A stretch of DNA of 64,000 bases from Neisseria weixii (GCF_002327085.1 NZ_CP023429.1:806001-870000), one strand, 5' to 3'; shown: positions 40,563 to 51,524, counted from the stretch's first letter. Notes: generated by a model not told the origin, from the letters alone. Program-made: numbers and translations.

Positions 40563-41245
40563 AACGCAATATCGCTTTGATTCCGACGGCCGGTGTCGGC
40601 GCGCGTTTTGGCGCGGGCAAGCCGAAGCAGTATGTCGAAATCAACGGGAAAACCGTGTTGCAGCACACCGTCGGCATTTTCGAACGGCATCAGAAGATTG
40701 ATTTTATCGCGGTCATCGTATCGCCCGAAGACAATATTTTTCAGACGGCCTCCGATAAAGTCGGCGTATTTAAGGTAGGCGGTGAGACGCGCGCCGAGAC
40801 CGTGCGCAACGGTGTGAATATCCTGTTGCAGCAAGGCATCGCAGCGGAGACCGACAATATTCTGGTACACGACGCGGCGCGCTGCTGCCTGCCTTCTGAA
40901 GCCTTGAGCCGCTTGATTGAGGCGGCGGCCAATGCCGAGCAAGGCGGGATTTTGGCGGTGCCGGTGGCAGATACCTTAAAACGGGCCGGTGAAGGCAGCC
41001 GGGTGATAGAAACTGTTTCCCGCGCCGGATTATGGCAGGCGCAAACGCCGCAGCTTTTTCAGGCGGCCTTATTGCAGCGGGCATTGTCTGTTGCGGATTT
41101 GGAGCGTGTAACCGATGAGGCTTCCGCCGTCGAAATGTTGGGCGTGAAACCGTTGCTGGTATCGGGCGATACGCGCAATTTGAAACTGACTTTGCCACAG
41201 GATGAGTTTATCGTGCGGTTGTTGTTATGTGAAGAAGTGCAGTAA
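40559..41245 (+). CDS. ispD: 2-C-methyl-D-erythritol 4-phosphate cytidylyltransferase
   Basis: IspD (228 residues) joins CTP to methylerythritol phosphate in the MEP isoprenoid pathway. The nucleotide-binding start IPTAGVGARFGAGKPKQYVEI, the VHDAARCCLP motif and TDEASAVEMLG are present. Its ATG overlaps the dnaQ stop. ispF, the pathway enzyme two steps on, lies about 530 bases downstream with one small gene between. Confidence 0.95.
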   Translation: MKRNIALIPTAGVGARFGAGKPKQYVEINGKTVLQHTVGIFERHQKIDFIAVIVSPEDNIFQTASDKVGVFKVGGETRAETVRNGVNILLQQGIAAETDNILVHDAARCCLPSEALSRLIEAAANAEQGGILAVPVADTLKRAGEGSRVIETVSRAGLWQAQTPQLFQAALLQRALSVADLERVTDEASAVEMLGVKPLLVSGDTRNLKLTLPQDEFIVRLLLCEEVQ

Positions 41246-41302
41246 TAATAAGAAAGTTTTAAAAAAAGATAATAAAACATATTAAGGTGTGAAAATTAAG
41301 GT

Positions 41303-41689
41303 GTGAAAATGTATACGCTTAAAAAAGACTTTGAATTTTTAAAAGAGGTATTGACTGAATTTTGTGAACGGCAGGAGTTTATTGATAGGTTAAATACTAT
41401 TGAAAAAACAGAAATCACGGGTTGGGAAATTTGGTTGCAGGTGGAATTTGCCTTATTTTTGCAGGAGCATAAAAGAGTAGCTGAATGGAAAAGGGAAATT
41501 CGTCACTCTTTAGATATGCGAAAGTCTGATTATTGGAATAATGCTTCGATTGATTTTTATATTCGTCAGAAACAAGCGCGCAGTTTTATTCCTCTTGAAA
41601 TTAAGCAGAATCGTAATGCGAGCAGCTGTATTAAGAGTATGTCAGACGATATTAAGAAATTTAGAAATATCAAGAACTCTACATGCTGA
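41303..41689 (+). CDS. Hypothetical protein with a PD-(D/E)XK-like core, possibly frameshifted
   Basis: A protein of 128 residues rich in Lys and Glu. YWNNASIDFYIRQKQARSFIPLEIKQN has the Asp, then Glu-x-Lys spacing of PD-(D/E)XK nucleases. The reading ends at KNSTC, but another frame continues THADVILIISLKPSENFKTAF up to 41776, right against ispF, so the true protein may be longer, with an indel near 41682. It is A/T-richer than its neighbours, hinting at acquisition. I cannot name a family. Confidence 0.5.
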   Translation: MKMYTLKKDFEFLKEVLTEFCERQEFIDRLNTIEKTEITGWEIWLQVEFALFLQEHKRVAEWKREIRHSLDMRKSDYWNNASIDFYIRQKQARSFIPLEIKQNRNASSCIKSMSDDIKKFRNIKNSTC

Positions 41690-41773
41690 CGTTATTTTAA
41701 TTATTAGTTTGAAGCCGTCTGAAAACTTTAAGACGGCCTTTGAAAATCGAAACTATATAATAGGAAAGCAAAC

Positions 41774-42262
41774 ATGAATATCCGTATCGGACAAGGTTAT
41801 GACGTTCACCAATTGGTCGAAGGGCGCGATTTGATTCTCGGCGGTGTGAAGATTCCGTTTGAAAAAGGCCTGCTCGGCCATTCCGATGCCGATGCGCTGC
41901 TGCACGCGATTACCGACGCAATATTGGGGGCGGCGGCTTTGGGCGACATCGGCAAGCTGTTTCCCGATACGGCGGCGGAAAACAAGGATGCCGACAGTCG
42001 CGTTTTGCTGCGCGAGGCTTATCGGGCGGTGCGGGCGGAAGGCTGGCGGGTGGTGAATGTGGACAGCACCATTATTGCCCAGCAGCCGAAACTGCGCCCC
42101 CACATCGACGACATGTGCGCCAACATCGCCGAAGATTTGGGCATTGATATTTCGTGCGTCAACGTGAAAGGCAAAACCAACGAAAAGCTCGGCTATCTCG
42201 GCCGCGTGGAAGGGATTGAAGCGCAGGCCGCGGTATTGCTGGCGCGTGCGGAGAGCGAATAA
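41774..42262 (+). CDS. ispF: 2-C-methyl-D-erythritol 2,4-cyclodiphosphate synthase
   Basis: IspF (162 residues) closes the cyclodiphosphate ring in the MEP pathway. The metal ligands are in GYDVHQL (Asp8 and His10) and the [33 protein letters not shown] block is a family signature. AGGAAA precedes the ATG. Confidence 0.96.
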   Translation: MNIRIGQGYDVHQLVEGRDLILGGVKIPFEKGLLGHSDADALLHAITDAILGAAALGDIGKLFPDTAAENKDADSRVLLREAYRAVRAEGWRVVNVDSTIIAQQPKLRPHIDDMCANIAEDLGIDISCVNVKGKTNEKLGYLGRVEGIEAQAAVLLARAESE

Positions 42263-42339
42263 TCCTGCGATGACGGCAGGCCGTCTGAAATGTTAGAATC
42301 AGACTATCCATTCCAGCCTTATATAAAGGAGAAGCAGTT

Positions 42340-43011
42340 ATGGCGACACAAGACGAATTGAAGCGTGTTGCGGCGGAAAAAGCCGTTGAATTTGTGCCGG
42401 AAAACGAATACATCGGCATCGGCACCGGTTCGACCGTCAATTTCTTTATCGAAGCCTTGGGCAAAAGCGGTAAAAAAATCAAAGGCGCGGTATCGACTTC
42501 AAAGAAATCCAGCGAATTGTTGGCGCAATACGGCATTCCGGAATTGTCGCTCAACGATGTACACCATTTGGCGGTGTATATTGATGGTGCCGACGAAGTG
42601 AACCACATGTTGCAAATGATTAAAGGCGGCGGTGCGGCACATTTGGATGAAAAAATCGTCGCCAGCGCGGCCGATAAGTTTATCTGTATCGCCGATGAGA
42701 GCAAATACGTTTCGCGCTTGGGTAAATTCCCGCTGCCGGTGGAAGTGATTCCGAATGCCCGCTCACTGGTATCGCGCAAACTGTTGGCCATGGGCGGTCA
42801 GCCTGAACTGCGCCTCGGTGTGACCACCTTCCACGGCAACCAAATCGTTGACGTGCATGGTTTGAATATCGACCGTCCGGTAACGCGTGAAGACGAAATC
42901 AACCAAATCGTCGGCGTGGTGGAAAACGGTATTTTCGGGCGCAATGCCGCTGATGTGCTGATATTGGGTACGGCAGAAGGTACCAAAGTGATTTATCCGG
43001 GCCGGGATTAA
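42340..43011 (+). CDS. rpiA: Ribose-5-phosphate isomerase A
   Basis: RpiA (223 residues) interconverts ribose-5-phosphate and ribulose-5-phosphate. Signature motifs are GIGTGSTVNFFIEAL near 26, YIDGADEVN near 80 and IKGGGAAHLDEKIVA near 94. An AAGGAG site precedes the ATG, and an uptake-sequence terminator follows. Confidence 0.96.
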   Translation: MATQDELKRVAAEKAVEFVPENEYIGIGTGSTVNFFIEALGKSGKKIKGAVSTSKKSSELLAQYGIPELSLNDVHHLAVYIDGADEVNHMLQMIKGGGAAHLDEKIVASAADKFICIADESKYVSRLGKFPLPVEVIPNARSLVSRKLLAMGGQPELRLGVTTFHGNQIVDVHGLNIDRPVTREDEINQIVGVVENGIFGRNAADVLILGTAEGTKVIYPGRD

Positions 43012-43025
43012 ATACTCATCTTACA

Positions 43026-43063
43026 GGCCGTCTGAAAAAGTACAAACATTTTTTCAGACGGCC
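43026..43063 (+). terminator. Uptake-sequence terminator after rpiA
   Basis: GGCCGTCTGAAAAA pairs with TTTTTCAGACGGCC, followed by TTT. Confidence 0.8.
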
Positions 43064-43085
43064 TTTACAATAATGGAATAACAAA

Positions 43086-43754
43086 ATGTTGAAATGGTTG
43101 GCCATTGCAGCCTTGGTAACCGGTGGTTTAGGGTACAGCAGCGATAAAATCGACTGGCTGAAAGTCGGCGGCGAAGTTGTCGGGCGTATCAAACAGGGGA
43201 GCGATTGTAAAAGCGTGCTGCCCGATTTATACGAATTGGCCGGCATTGAGCAGACAGACAAACAAAAACAAAGCCAAAAGAAAAATTATACCGGCCGCGT
43301 AACGAGCATTTCCGATGGCGATACCATTCACGTCACCGATGGCAACGGCCGTAAACACAAAATCCGCATGGCGCATATTGATGCGCCGGAAATAAACCAA
43401 GCCTACGGCACTCGTTCGCGCGACCAGTTAAAGGCCGTGGCCGGTAATGCCAAAGTAAAAATCAAAGTATTCGAGATTGACCGCTACGGACGTGAAGTGG
43501 CGCAAGTGTTTAAAGGCAATACCGATTTGAACCTGATGATGGTGCATGAAGGCGCGGCATGGCACTACGAATACTATGCTAAAAAGCAGCAAAACAAACT
43601 GGCGTTTACCGAATACGCCGCCGCACAAAAACAAGCCAAAGGCGACCGCAAAGGCTTGTGGCGGGCAAAAAATCCGCAAGCGCCGTGGGATTTTCGCAAA
43701 CAGCAAAACACTGAGCAAAACCAAAGCACGGGCCCCAAATGGTTTGGCTGGTAG
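43086..43754 (+). CDS. Staphylococcal-nuclease-like thermonuclease, secreted or membrane-bound
   Basis: The 222-residue protein has an N-terminal hydrophobic stretch (MLKWLAIAALVTGGLGYSS), probably a signal anchor, then an SNase domain: DGDTIHVTDGNGRKHKIRMAHIDAPEINQAYGTRSRDQL, with the Ca-binding Asp, the catalytic Arg and the Glu. Later YGREVAQVF and RKGLWRAKNP complete the fold. It would cut DNA or RNA in the periplasm or outside. Confidence 0.9.
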   Translation: MLKWLAIAALVTGGLGYSSDKIDWLKVGGEVVGRIKQGSDCKSVLPDLYELAGIEQTDKQKQSQKKNYTGRVTSISDGDTIHVTDGNGRKHKIRMAHIDAPEINQAYGTRSRDQLKAVAGNAKVKIKVFEIDRYGREVAQVFKGNTDLNLMMVHEGAAWHYEYYAKKQQNKLAFTEYAAAQKQAKGDRKGLWRAKNPQAPWDFRKQQNTEQNQSTGPKWFGW

Positions 43755-43893
43755 TTTTCAGACGGCCTTTTTGCTTACCGCCAAACAGGCCGTCTGAATG
43801 CCGAGACTTGCGAAATCGGCAATAAATCGGTATGTTGGATTTGATTCTTTTCTCACGATTCATCAAGATTCTAACAAAAGAGGCCGTCTGAAT

Positions 43894-46077
43894 ATGTCCA
43901 CTTTATTAATTGTGCGCCCCGAGGCGCGGGCGCAACAAGACATTGCTGTGTGCCGTCAATTGGGGCAGGATGCCATTGCATTCAGCCCCATCGAAATCGA
44001 ACCCGATGAAACCGCTCTGGCCGGATTGGCAGAAGTGTTCCAACAATGCGATGCCGTGTTTTGGGTCAGCCCGACTGCCATCGAAACCGCTGCGCCGTAT
44101 GTTGATTTTTCAGACGGCATGAAAGTCCAAATTACCGTCGGTGAAGCCAGCCGCCGAACCTTGAGCCGTTTTACCCCGCACGAAATTTTCAGCCCGGCCG
44201 ACGGCAACGACAGCGAAGCCGTATTGCGGCTGCCGATTTGGCAAAACCTGCCGCAAAATGCCAAAATTTTGGTGGTGCGCGGTCATGGCGGGCGCGATGC
44301 CCTCATCGAAAATTTGCGCAAACATGGCTTTGGCGTGGCAGTGGCCGAAGTGTATTTCAGACGGCCTAAGGAATTGAATTGGCAAGATTTCTCTGAAAAA
44401 AATGTGCAAGCGGCATACATTACCTCCGCCGAAAGCGTGAAAACCTTGTTCGCACAAGTACCGCCGCCATTGGCGCAACGCTTGAAAACCTTGCTATACT
44501 TGACCCATCACGAGCGCGTAGCCGAGGCTTTACGGCAGGCCGGCGCCCAAAACATCCAATTGGTCGCCGCACTCGATGCTGCGGCTTTATCCCATGTCTC
44601 AAACGGAGCCGATATGAGCCAAACCGAAGACAAACAACCTGAAATCAACAAAAACGACGACAAACGCGTGATTGCGGTCGATACCGAAGGCAAAGCCGTG
44701 CCGTCTGAAAAAGCTGCAACCGAAAATGCGCCGGCCGAACCGAAGCCAGCTGCACCAGCGGCGGCTGAACATCGAATTACAGGAAATACTATGTCAGACA
44801 ATAAAAATACACCGAAAAACGAGTCATCTTCCCAAGCACCAGCGCCCGTGGTGATTCAGCAGTCATCCGGTAAAGGCTTGGCCGCCGGTGCGCTGGTGCT
44901 GGCTTTGTTGGGCTTGGGAGCGAGCGGTTTCTTGTTTGTTCAAGGTCAGAATGTGTTGAAAAATCAAGAATTGGCCTTTACCCAAAAAATCGACAAAGCC
45001 GCATTGGGTGAGTCTGAAAACGCTTCTTTGCTGAAAGACAACATCAACCGTCAAACCACGATTCAAGCCGAAATCGAGCGTTTGGCCAATGCGCAAAAAG
45101 CCAACAGTGACCAAATCGAGTTAAACCGAAAAGCCTATCAGGAATTGGTCAAAGGCCGCGTCAATTGGTTGGTGGACGAAGCAGAGAGCATGCTGAATCT
45201 GGCTGCGCAACAATTGATGCTGTCGGGCAACGTGCCGGGTGCGGTAGGTGTGTTGGAACATGTCAACAGCCGCTTGAGCCGTTTCGACCACCCGGAGTTG
45301 TTGCCGATTAAGCAAGCCGTCAGCAGCGATTTGGCCGAATTGAAAAGCCGGCCTTATGTCGATGTTTCCGGTACTGCTCTGCGTATTGACCGCTTGGAAG
45401 CAGCGGTTGCCGGTTTGCCGCTGGTGGTAGATGGCACACTGAAACCGGGTGCGGTGGAGCAGGTACAGGAAAATCCGCAGCTTTCGTGGTGGGAAAATGC
45501 CTGGGAAAAATCGCTAGGCGCATTGAAAGGCTTGGTGGAAGTGCGCAATTTGGAGAGCAACGATTCGATGTTGCTGTCGCCGGAGCAGATTTATTTTGTA
45601 CGTGAAAACTTACGCTTGCGCCTGTTGGATGCCCGCACTGCCTTGCTGCAACACAACGGTGAAGTGTATCAAAGCGATTTGAACAATGTCGAAGCCACGG
45701 TGAAACAATATTTCGACAACAAATCACCGGCCACCCAATCATGGCTGAAAGAATTGGCCGAGTTGAAAGCCTTGGATATCCGCATGACCGGCGGTGATGT
45801 GCTGAAAAACAGTTTGGCCGCTGTCCGCACTTATCAAGATGGCAGCCGTGCGCAAGCCGCCATAGCCGCCACGCCGGAAGCAGCCGAGCCGAAAGCCGCT
45901 TCTGAAGCGGTGGAAACGAAGGCCTCTGCGCCGGCGGCAGCTTCTGCCGCTATGCCTGAAGCACCTGCATTGCCGTCTGAAAACAAAGCATCACAGCCGC
46001 GCACGCCGGACGCACCTGCTGCCAAACCCGAAGCCGCTCAAGAAACACCGGCGCAAGCAAAAGGGGAACAGGCATGA
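43894..46077 (+). CDS. hemDX: Fused uroporphyrinogen-III synthase HemD and membrane protein HemX
   Basis: The 727-residue protein starts at the ATG at 43894 (MSTLLIVRPEARAQQDIAVC). Residues 1-235 are HemD, which closes hydroxymethylbilane to uroporphyrinogen III (FWVSPTAIE, VVRGHGGRDALIENL, YITSAESV). After a charged linker comes HemX: one membrane helix (GLAAGALVLALLGLGASGFLFV near 330) and a coiled periplasmic domain with an Ala/Pro/Lys-rich tail. I recall this fusion from other neisseriae, so it is genuine. hemY overlaps by four bases. Confidence 0.93.
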   Translation: MSTLLIVRPEARAQQDIAVCRQLGQDAIAFSPIEIEPDETALAGLAEVFQQCDAVFWVSPTAIETAAPYVDFSDGMKVQITVGEASRRTLSRFTPHEIFSPADGNDSEAVLRLPIWQNLPQNAKILVVRGHGGRDALIENLRKHGFGVAVAEVYFRRPKELNWQDFSEKNVQAAYITSAESVKTLFAQVPPPLAQRLKTLLYLTHHERVAEALRQAGAQNIQLVAALDAAALSHVSNGADMSQTEDKQPEINKNDDKRVIAVDTEGKAVPSEKAATENAPAEPKPAAPAAAEHRITGNTMSDNKNTPKNESSSQAPAPVVIQQSSGKGLAAGALVLALLGLGASGFLFVQGQNVLKNQELAFTQKIDKAALGESENASLLKDNINRQTTIQAEIERLANAQKANSDQIELNRKAYQELVKGRVNWLVDEAESMLNLAAQQLMLSGNVPGAVGVLEHVNSRLSRFDHPELLPIKQAVSSDLAELKSRPYVDVSGTALRIDRLEAAVAGLPLVVDGTLKPGAVEQVQENPQLSWWENAWEKSLGALKGLVEVRNLESNDSMLLSPEQIYFVRENLRLRLLDARTALLQHNGEVYQSDLNNVEATVKQYFDNKSPATQSWLKELAELKALDIRMTGGDVLKNSLAAVRTYQDGSRAQAAIAATPEAAEPKAASEAVETKASAPAAASAAMPEAPALPSENKASQPRTPDAPAAKPEAAQETPAQAKGEQA

Positions 46078-47297
46078 AAAGCGTCATTTGGATTGTGATT
46101 TTATTTGCCGCTGCCGTGGGCTTGGCGCTGGCATCGGGCATTTATACCGGTAATGTGTATGTGGTGGTTGAGCAAACCATGCTGCGTATTAACCTGCATG
46201 CCTTTATTCTGGGGTTGATTGCGGCGGTAGTGATTTTGTATTTGCTGGTGAAATTCTTGGCCGGCGTGTTGAATGTGCCGAGCCGTTTGCAGCGTTTCGG
46301 TGTGGCGCGCAAAGAAAATCAAGCCGTGCATGCCTTAAACAGCGCGGGTTTGGCGTTTTTTGAAGGCCGCTTTGAAAAAGCAGAACTGGAAGCGGCCAAA
46401 GTGCTGACCAACAAAGAAGCGGGTGATAACCGCACTTTAGCTTTGATGCTCGGCGCACACGCAGCCGACCAGATGGACAATTTGGATTTGCGTGACCGTT
46501 ATCTGAAAGACATTGAATTGCTACCGAAAAAACAGCAATTGTCGCGCTGTCTGCTGCTGGCGGAATCTGCGTTGAACCGCCGCGATTATCCGGCTGCTGA
46601 AGAGAATCTGAATGCCGCCGCGCAAATCAACCCGAACCTGACCCGCTTGGTGCGCTTACAGTTGCGTTACGCTTTTGATCACGGCAATGCGTTGGACGTG
46701 TTGAATAAAGCAGAAAAGCTGGCAAAAGCCGGTGCGATTAACGATTACGAAGCGGAACAATATCAAATTTGGGCATACCGCCGCCTGTTGGCGCTGGCTT
46801 CCGATCCAAATGGTCTGAAGGTCTGCTTGAAGCGCATTCCGGATAATTTGAAAGCCGGTGAAATGTGTATTGAAATTGCGCAAAAATATGAGCGTTTGGG
46901 CTTGTATGAGCAAGCGGTGAAATGGGTCAGCCAATACTATCCGCAAACGCAGCAGGTCGAATTGTTGGAGCCTTTTGTCGGGAGCGTGCGCTATTTGAGT
47001 GACCGCGAGCAGCAAAAAGCCATCGATACCGCCGACTCTTGGCTGAAAGCGCGTCCGGATAATGCGCAATTGCTGATGTATTTGGGCCAATTGGCTTACA
47101 GCAAGCAGCTTTGGGGCAAGGCGCAAGGCTACTTGGAAGCCAGTTTGGCGATTAAACCGAGCTTGAGTGCCCATTTGGCTTTGGCGCGTGTGTTCGACGA
47201 AACCAACCAACCACAAAAAGCCGATGCCCAGCGCAAGCTGGTGTTGGAAAGCGTGGTGGAAGAGGAAGAACCGGCCGCCCTGATTGCCAAAGCTTAA
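46074..47297 (+). CDS. hemY: HemY, TPR-containing inner-membrane protein of haem synthesis
   Basis: The 407-residue protein starts in the hemD/X stop (ATGA). Two N-terminal membrane helices (VIWIVILFAAAVGLALASGIY and AFILGLIAAVVILYLLVKFL) are followed by TPR helices (AEENLNAAAQINPNLTRLVRL, AQLLMYLGQLAYSKQLWGKAQGYLEASLAI). This is the enterobacterial-type HemY, not protoporphyrinogen oxidase. It probably acts with HemX in organising haem enzymes. Confidence 0.92.
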   Translation: MKSVIWIVILFAAAVGLALASGIYTGNVYVVVEQTMLRINLHAFILGLIAAVVILYLLVKFLAGVLNVPSRLQRFGVARKENQAVHALNSAGLAFFEGRFEKAELEAAKVLTNKEAGDNRTLALMLGAHAADQMDNLDLRDRYLKDIELLPKKQQLSRCLLLAESALNRRDYPAAEENLNAAAQINPNLTRLVRLQLRYAFDHGNALDVLNKAEKLAKAGAINDYEAEQYQIWAYRRLLALASDPNGLKVCLKRIPDNLKAGEMCIEIAQKYERLGLYEQAVKWVSQYYPQTQQVELLEPFVGSVRYLSDREQQKAIDTADSWLKARPDNAQLLMYLGQLAYSKQLWGKAQGYLEASLAIKPSLSAHLALARVFDETNQPQKADAQRKLVLESVVEEEEPAALIAKA

Positions 47298-47312
47298 GCG
47301 CATTCAATTAAA

Positions 47313-47358
47313 GGCCGTCTGAAACGTTTCAACACACATGAAACCTGTTCAGACGGCC
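47313..47358 (+). terminator. Uptake-sequence terminator after hemY
   Basis: GGCCGTCTGAAA and a TTCAGACGGCC arm, followed by TTTTT. Confidence 0.75.
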
Positions 47359-47459
47359 TTTTTGTGTTTACAATACGTTCATCATGCGCGATGACACAAT
47401 GCGCATATTTCATTGTTCTTGGCCGCCTTTTCAGACGGCCTTATATTCAGAAAGCTGTC

Positions 47460-48521
47460 ATGATTCCATTGCAAAACGATACTTTTCTCCGTGCTCTTTT
47501 AAAGCAACCTGTTGAATACACGCCGATTTGGATGATGCGCCAAGCAGGACGCTATCTGCCGGAATACAAAGCCACACGCGCGCAGGCGGGCAGCTTTTTG
47601 GATTTGTGTAAAAACACCGAGCTGGCAACCGAGGTGACCATTCAGCCTTTGGAGCGCTTTGACTTGGATGCGGCGATTTTATTTTCTGACATTCTGACCG
47701 TGCCGGATGCCATGGGCTTGGGTTTGTATTTCGCCGAAGGCGAAGGGCCGAAATTCGAGCGCCCGCTGCAGCATGAAGCCGACATCGCCAAATTGGAAGT
47801 GCCGGATATGGCTAAATTGCAATATGTGTTTGACGCGGTTACCTCCATCCGCACGGCCTTAAACGGCCGAGTGCCGTTAATCGGTTTCTCAGGAAGCCCG
47901 TTCACGTTGGCCTGCTATATGGTGGAGGGCGGCAGCAGCAAGGAATTTCGTACCATCAAAACCATGATGTATTCGCGCCCTGATTTGCTGCACAAAATTT
48001 TGGCCACCAATGCCCAAGCGGTAACGGCTTACCTGAATGCGCAAATCGATGCCGGTGCTCAAGCGGTGCAGATTTTCGATACGTGGGGCGGCGTGTTGAG
48101 CGATGCCGCCTTTGAAGAATTCAGCTTGCAATACATGCAGCAGATTGTGGCCGGTTTGAAACGTGAAAACGAAGGCCGTCAAGTGCCGGTAATTGTGTTC
48201 GCCAAAGGCGGTGGCTTGTGGTTGGAAAAAATGGCGGCTATCGGTGCCGGTGCGCTGGGCTTGGATTGGACTTGCAACATTGGTGAAGCGCGCCGCAGAG
48301 TGGGTGACAAGGTTGCTTTACAAGGCAACTTTGATCCTTTTGCTTTGTTTGGTACGCCGGAAAGCATCCGCTCCGAAGTGGCGCGTATTCTCGGCGACTA
48401 CGGTCAGGGCAGCGGCCATGTGTTCAACCTCGGTCACGGCATCAATCAACACGCCAATCCGGAACATGCTAAAATTTTGGTTGATACCGTGCATGAATTA
48501 TCGCGCCAATACCACAAATAA
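47460..48521 (+). CDS. hemE: Uroporphyrinogen decarboxylase
   Basis: HemE (353 residues from the ATG at 47460) removes four carboxyl groups from uroporphyrinogen III. The start [16 protein letters not shown] carries the active-site Arg residues, [12 protein letters not shown] the catalytic Asp and [16 protein letters not shown] the substrate pocket. The longer frame from 47364 runs through an uptake sequence and is unlikely. It follows hemD/X and hemY, so the block supplies consecutive haem steps. Confidence 0.95.
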   Translation: MIPLQNDTFLRALLKQPVEYTPIWMMRQAGRYLPEYKATRAQAGSFLDLCKNTELATEVTIQPLERFDLDAAILFSDILTVPDAMGLGLYFAEGEGPKFERPLQHEADIAKLEVPDMAKLQYVFDAVTSIRTALNGRVPLIGFSGSPFTLACYMVEGGSSKEFRTIKTMMYSRPDLLHKILATNAQAVTAYLNAQIDAGAQAVQIFDTWGGVLSDAAFEEFSLQYMQQIVAGLKRENEGRQVPVIVFAKGGGLWLEKMAAIGAGALGLDWTCNIGEARRRVGDKVALQGNFDPFALFGTPESIRSEVARILGDYGQGSGHVFNLGHGINQHANPEHAKILVDTVHELSRQYHK

Positions 48522-48536
48522 TTGAAGCTTAGAAAA

Positions 48537-48559
48537 GGCCGTCTGAATTTCAGACGGCC
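48537..48559. terminator. Bidirectional uptake-sequence terminator
   Basis: GGCCGTCTGAA and TTCAGACGGCC nearly abut, with AAAA before and TTTT after, between convergent genes. Confidence 0.8.
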
Positions 48560-48582
48560 TTTTATTTTACTGAAAGCAAAAT

Positions 48583-51524
48583 TTAATATTCTTTGATTTC
48601 AAATTCTTTTTGCAATTTGGCAATGCTGGTTACTCGTTCATAGCCTTCAAATCGAGCGGCATCGCTTTCTTTCGCTTTGGTGCCGAGTGCTTGCGAAGCG
48701 AACACGAAACCTTCGCGTTCCATCACGGCTTTGCGGTAGAAATCGAGTAAGTCCTGCTTGGTGAGCTTTTCCGTTAAATCTATGATTTTTTGGCGGGTAT
48801 CGAATTCATAGTTGCCATAGAGAAAGTCATTGGCATAACGCCCGGCTTCCTGAAGCAGCGATTCGGGCTTGCGGCGCAAGTGAATCAACATATTGTTGCG
48901 CTGGCGTACCACGTCTTCCTCGCTCAAGTCTTGCAGTTTTTGCCAGCTTTCCTCAAAGAAACGCTGATTGTGGCGCATAATTTCGGCTGGTGTGGCATCA
49001 GCGCTTTGCACGGAAAACTGCAAACCTGCTGTTTTTCCGATGGTATAAACACCTTGGCTGATGCTGTAGCCGAGCTGCTTATCGGTGCGTAAATCATCGA
49101 AATACCAACGGCTCAAAATACGGGTCAGCAACGAAGCACGTACGCGGCCTTCCAACCATTCGTAGTCTTTGGGCATGTAGATGATACTTAAAGCGTTGTC
49201 TTCATGCGGCACATTCACAATATGGTTGAGTTTGCGCTCGGATTGACCGACATCGGGATAGCGGATGCGATAGACATCAAGATTGGCGTTCGGCACAATT
49301 TTTTGCACATAGCGCACCAGGCTTTTGGCTTGTTTGTCGGAAAAATTACCAAATGAAAAGACGCGCAGGCCGTTGATGTTGCTGAGAATACGGTTCCGTA
49401 CCATGGCAACGTCTTGTAAATTCACTTCTTTGGCACCGGTATAAAGATCGTCCCAGTCGAACGTAGGATAGCGTTCAAAATCATGGAACGCCGATACCGT
49501 CTGCGCCAAACTGCCGGCTTTTTTCCGGGCTTTCAAACCATCCAGTAAACGTTTGCGTGCCTGTTCGAGCTGATCGGCGTTGAGCGGGGTTTGAGTGAAA
49601 TTGCGCAGATAATCGGTGGTGAGTTTGCCTAAATGCTGGGCATAGCCGCCGCTGTTGAGCACAAAACCGGTTTCCGTAGGAGTAATGCCCACCGACATAC
49701 CGGCAATTTTCGATTGGTAGCTGAGTTGGCTTTGCGTCAAATCGTTCATGTAACCGAAGGCCAGAGCCGCTACACCGAGCTTGAGGTCGGGTTGATTGGG
49801 CATGATGCTGAACATCATGGTGATGGTAACTTCGGGATTGTCGCCAAAATGCTGCGAAGGCATGTGGAAGATTTTTAAGCCTTTTTGGTTGCGCAGCGCT
49901 TTGGGGTGACTACGTTTCACGCCTTGGGCATTGGCTGAGAAATCATCGGCAAAATAAGGATTGCGTTGTGGCAAAACTAATTTCGGATTGCCGCTGAAGT
50001 CGAGCCATTGGGCTTTTTGTTGTGTTGTAAACGGGCGGATATCGTACACCGCGCCGAAATAAGGCGTGGTGTGTTGCGATGGATTGAGGCCGTCTGAAAC
50101 TTCCATCAGACGCATGTTGTCGGGGGTCATGCCGTTGAGTTTTTCCATGACTGCGGCTTTATCTAAACCGTCAGCAACAAAACCGGCATCAATAATATTG
50201 GCCAGCGGATAGCGCAGCATGGTTTCGGCCAATGCGGCGGCATAGCCTGCGCTTTTCGGCACATCCGTGGTTTGGAAGGACTGCTTCAGGCTTTCACGGA
50301 TTTCCTGATAGTAGGCATCGTCGATACCGGATTGCTTAATCAGCTCAATTTGCTGGAAAATCATCGAGATAATACGGTCGCGCTGCTGCCAGCCTTTTTC
50401 GGTCAGGACCAAGGTCAACACAAACGCACTTTCATTGCCGCCGTTGTTGTCTGCCGGCAAAGCAAGCAGGCCGCTGTCGGATAGGCCGTTTTTAATCAGA
50501 TAATCGCTGAGCGTACCGGCGGTGGTGTTGGTGAGGAGATAAGCCAAATAAGCACCGGTTTTTGCGCGGAATAACTGTTCTTCGTTTTTCGGATAACCAA
50601 ACGTGAGCGTGATGGATTTTTCCGGTCGAAGCGGCTTGTATTGCAGTACAATGGCTTTATCCTGCTCACGGTAAAGCGGCACATTGATTTTTGGTTCAAT
50701 CACCTGTTTATTCGGCATTTTGCCCAAGGTATCAGCCGCAAGTTTGGCCAGTTGCTCTATCGGCTGCCTAGAATATAAAACGGCCTTGAAAAGATTGGCA
50801 GAATAGTATTGGCGGTGGAATTTCAGCAATTCATCGTGGAGCTTGCTGCCGGATTTATCTCGCAGGCTTTCGCGGCTGCCGTGTAAGGATTTGGCACTCG
50901 GATGCGCCGGGTTGACCGTGTTGGCACCGATACTGGCCAGCAGAGCTGCATCGCTGGCTTTGGCGCGCACTAATTCGGCATTAACGGCATTCAACTCTTT
51001 TTTAGAATATTCGGGTGACAAAATCGGAAACGCCAAAGCATCGGCCATACGCGCCACTGCTTCGTCAAAAGCATCATGGTTGACTTGGAAATGATAGGAG
51101 GTGCGCATGAAATTGGTCGACGCATTGGTACGGCCGCCATTTTTTTGTAAGAATGTCATCAACCCGTCGACATCAGGATAGTGTTTGGAGCCCATAAAAA
51201 TCATGTGTTCCAAATAATGCGCCATGCCTTGCTGGGTGATGGGTCGTCTTTCGAGCCAATTGGCAACGCAGCGGCCATGATAGACTGGTTGGCAGCAGGG
51301 TCGGAAATCAGCAATACAGTCATGCCGTTGGCTAACGCTACCGCACGGTATTCGGCCTTGTCTTTCGGCGCTTTGCGGACGGTTTCACCGATAAAGCGGT
51401 AAGGGGTGGCCACTGTGGCAGAGGCCGTCTGAACATTTTCTGCGGCGGCATGGGGAAGGGAAATGCTTAAAAGCACAGTGAAAACGGCGGTATAAACAGT
51501 ACGGACCCCAAAGAATCGGTTCAT
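48583..51524 (-). pseudogene. M16-family zinc protease (pitrilysin type), one frameshift in this sequence
   Basis: The protein begins at 51524 with a signal peptide (MNRFFGVRTVYTAVFTVLLSISLPHAAAE), so it acts in the periplasm. Near 51243 one C is missing (GACCCATCACC for GACCCCATCACC). The next frame continues TQQGMAHYLEHMIFMGSKHYP, with the inverted zinc motif HxxEH and the later Glu in NAVNAELVRA. Joined length is about 980 residues, normal for pitrilysin-like proteases with two pairs of M16 domains. It degrades peptides. The single-base loss fits the general pattern. Confidence 0.87.

Noticed and set aside
44508..44801. HemD/HemX fusion as an error like MalQ-GlgB
   Set aside because: The linker is long and in frame without a nearby hidden stop, and the fusion is known from other neisseriae.
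47364..47459. N-terminal extension of HemE
   Set aside because: It reads through an uptake sequence and is absent from the family.
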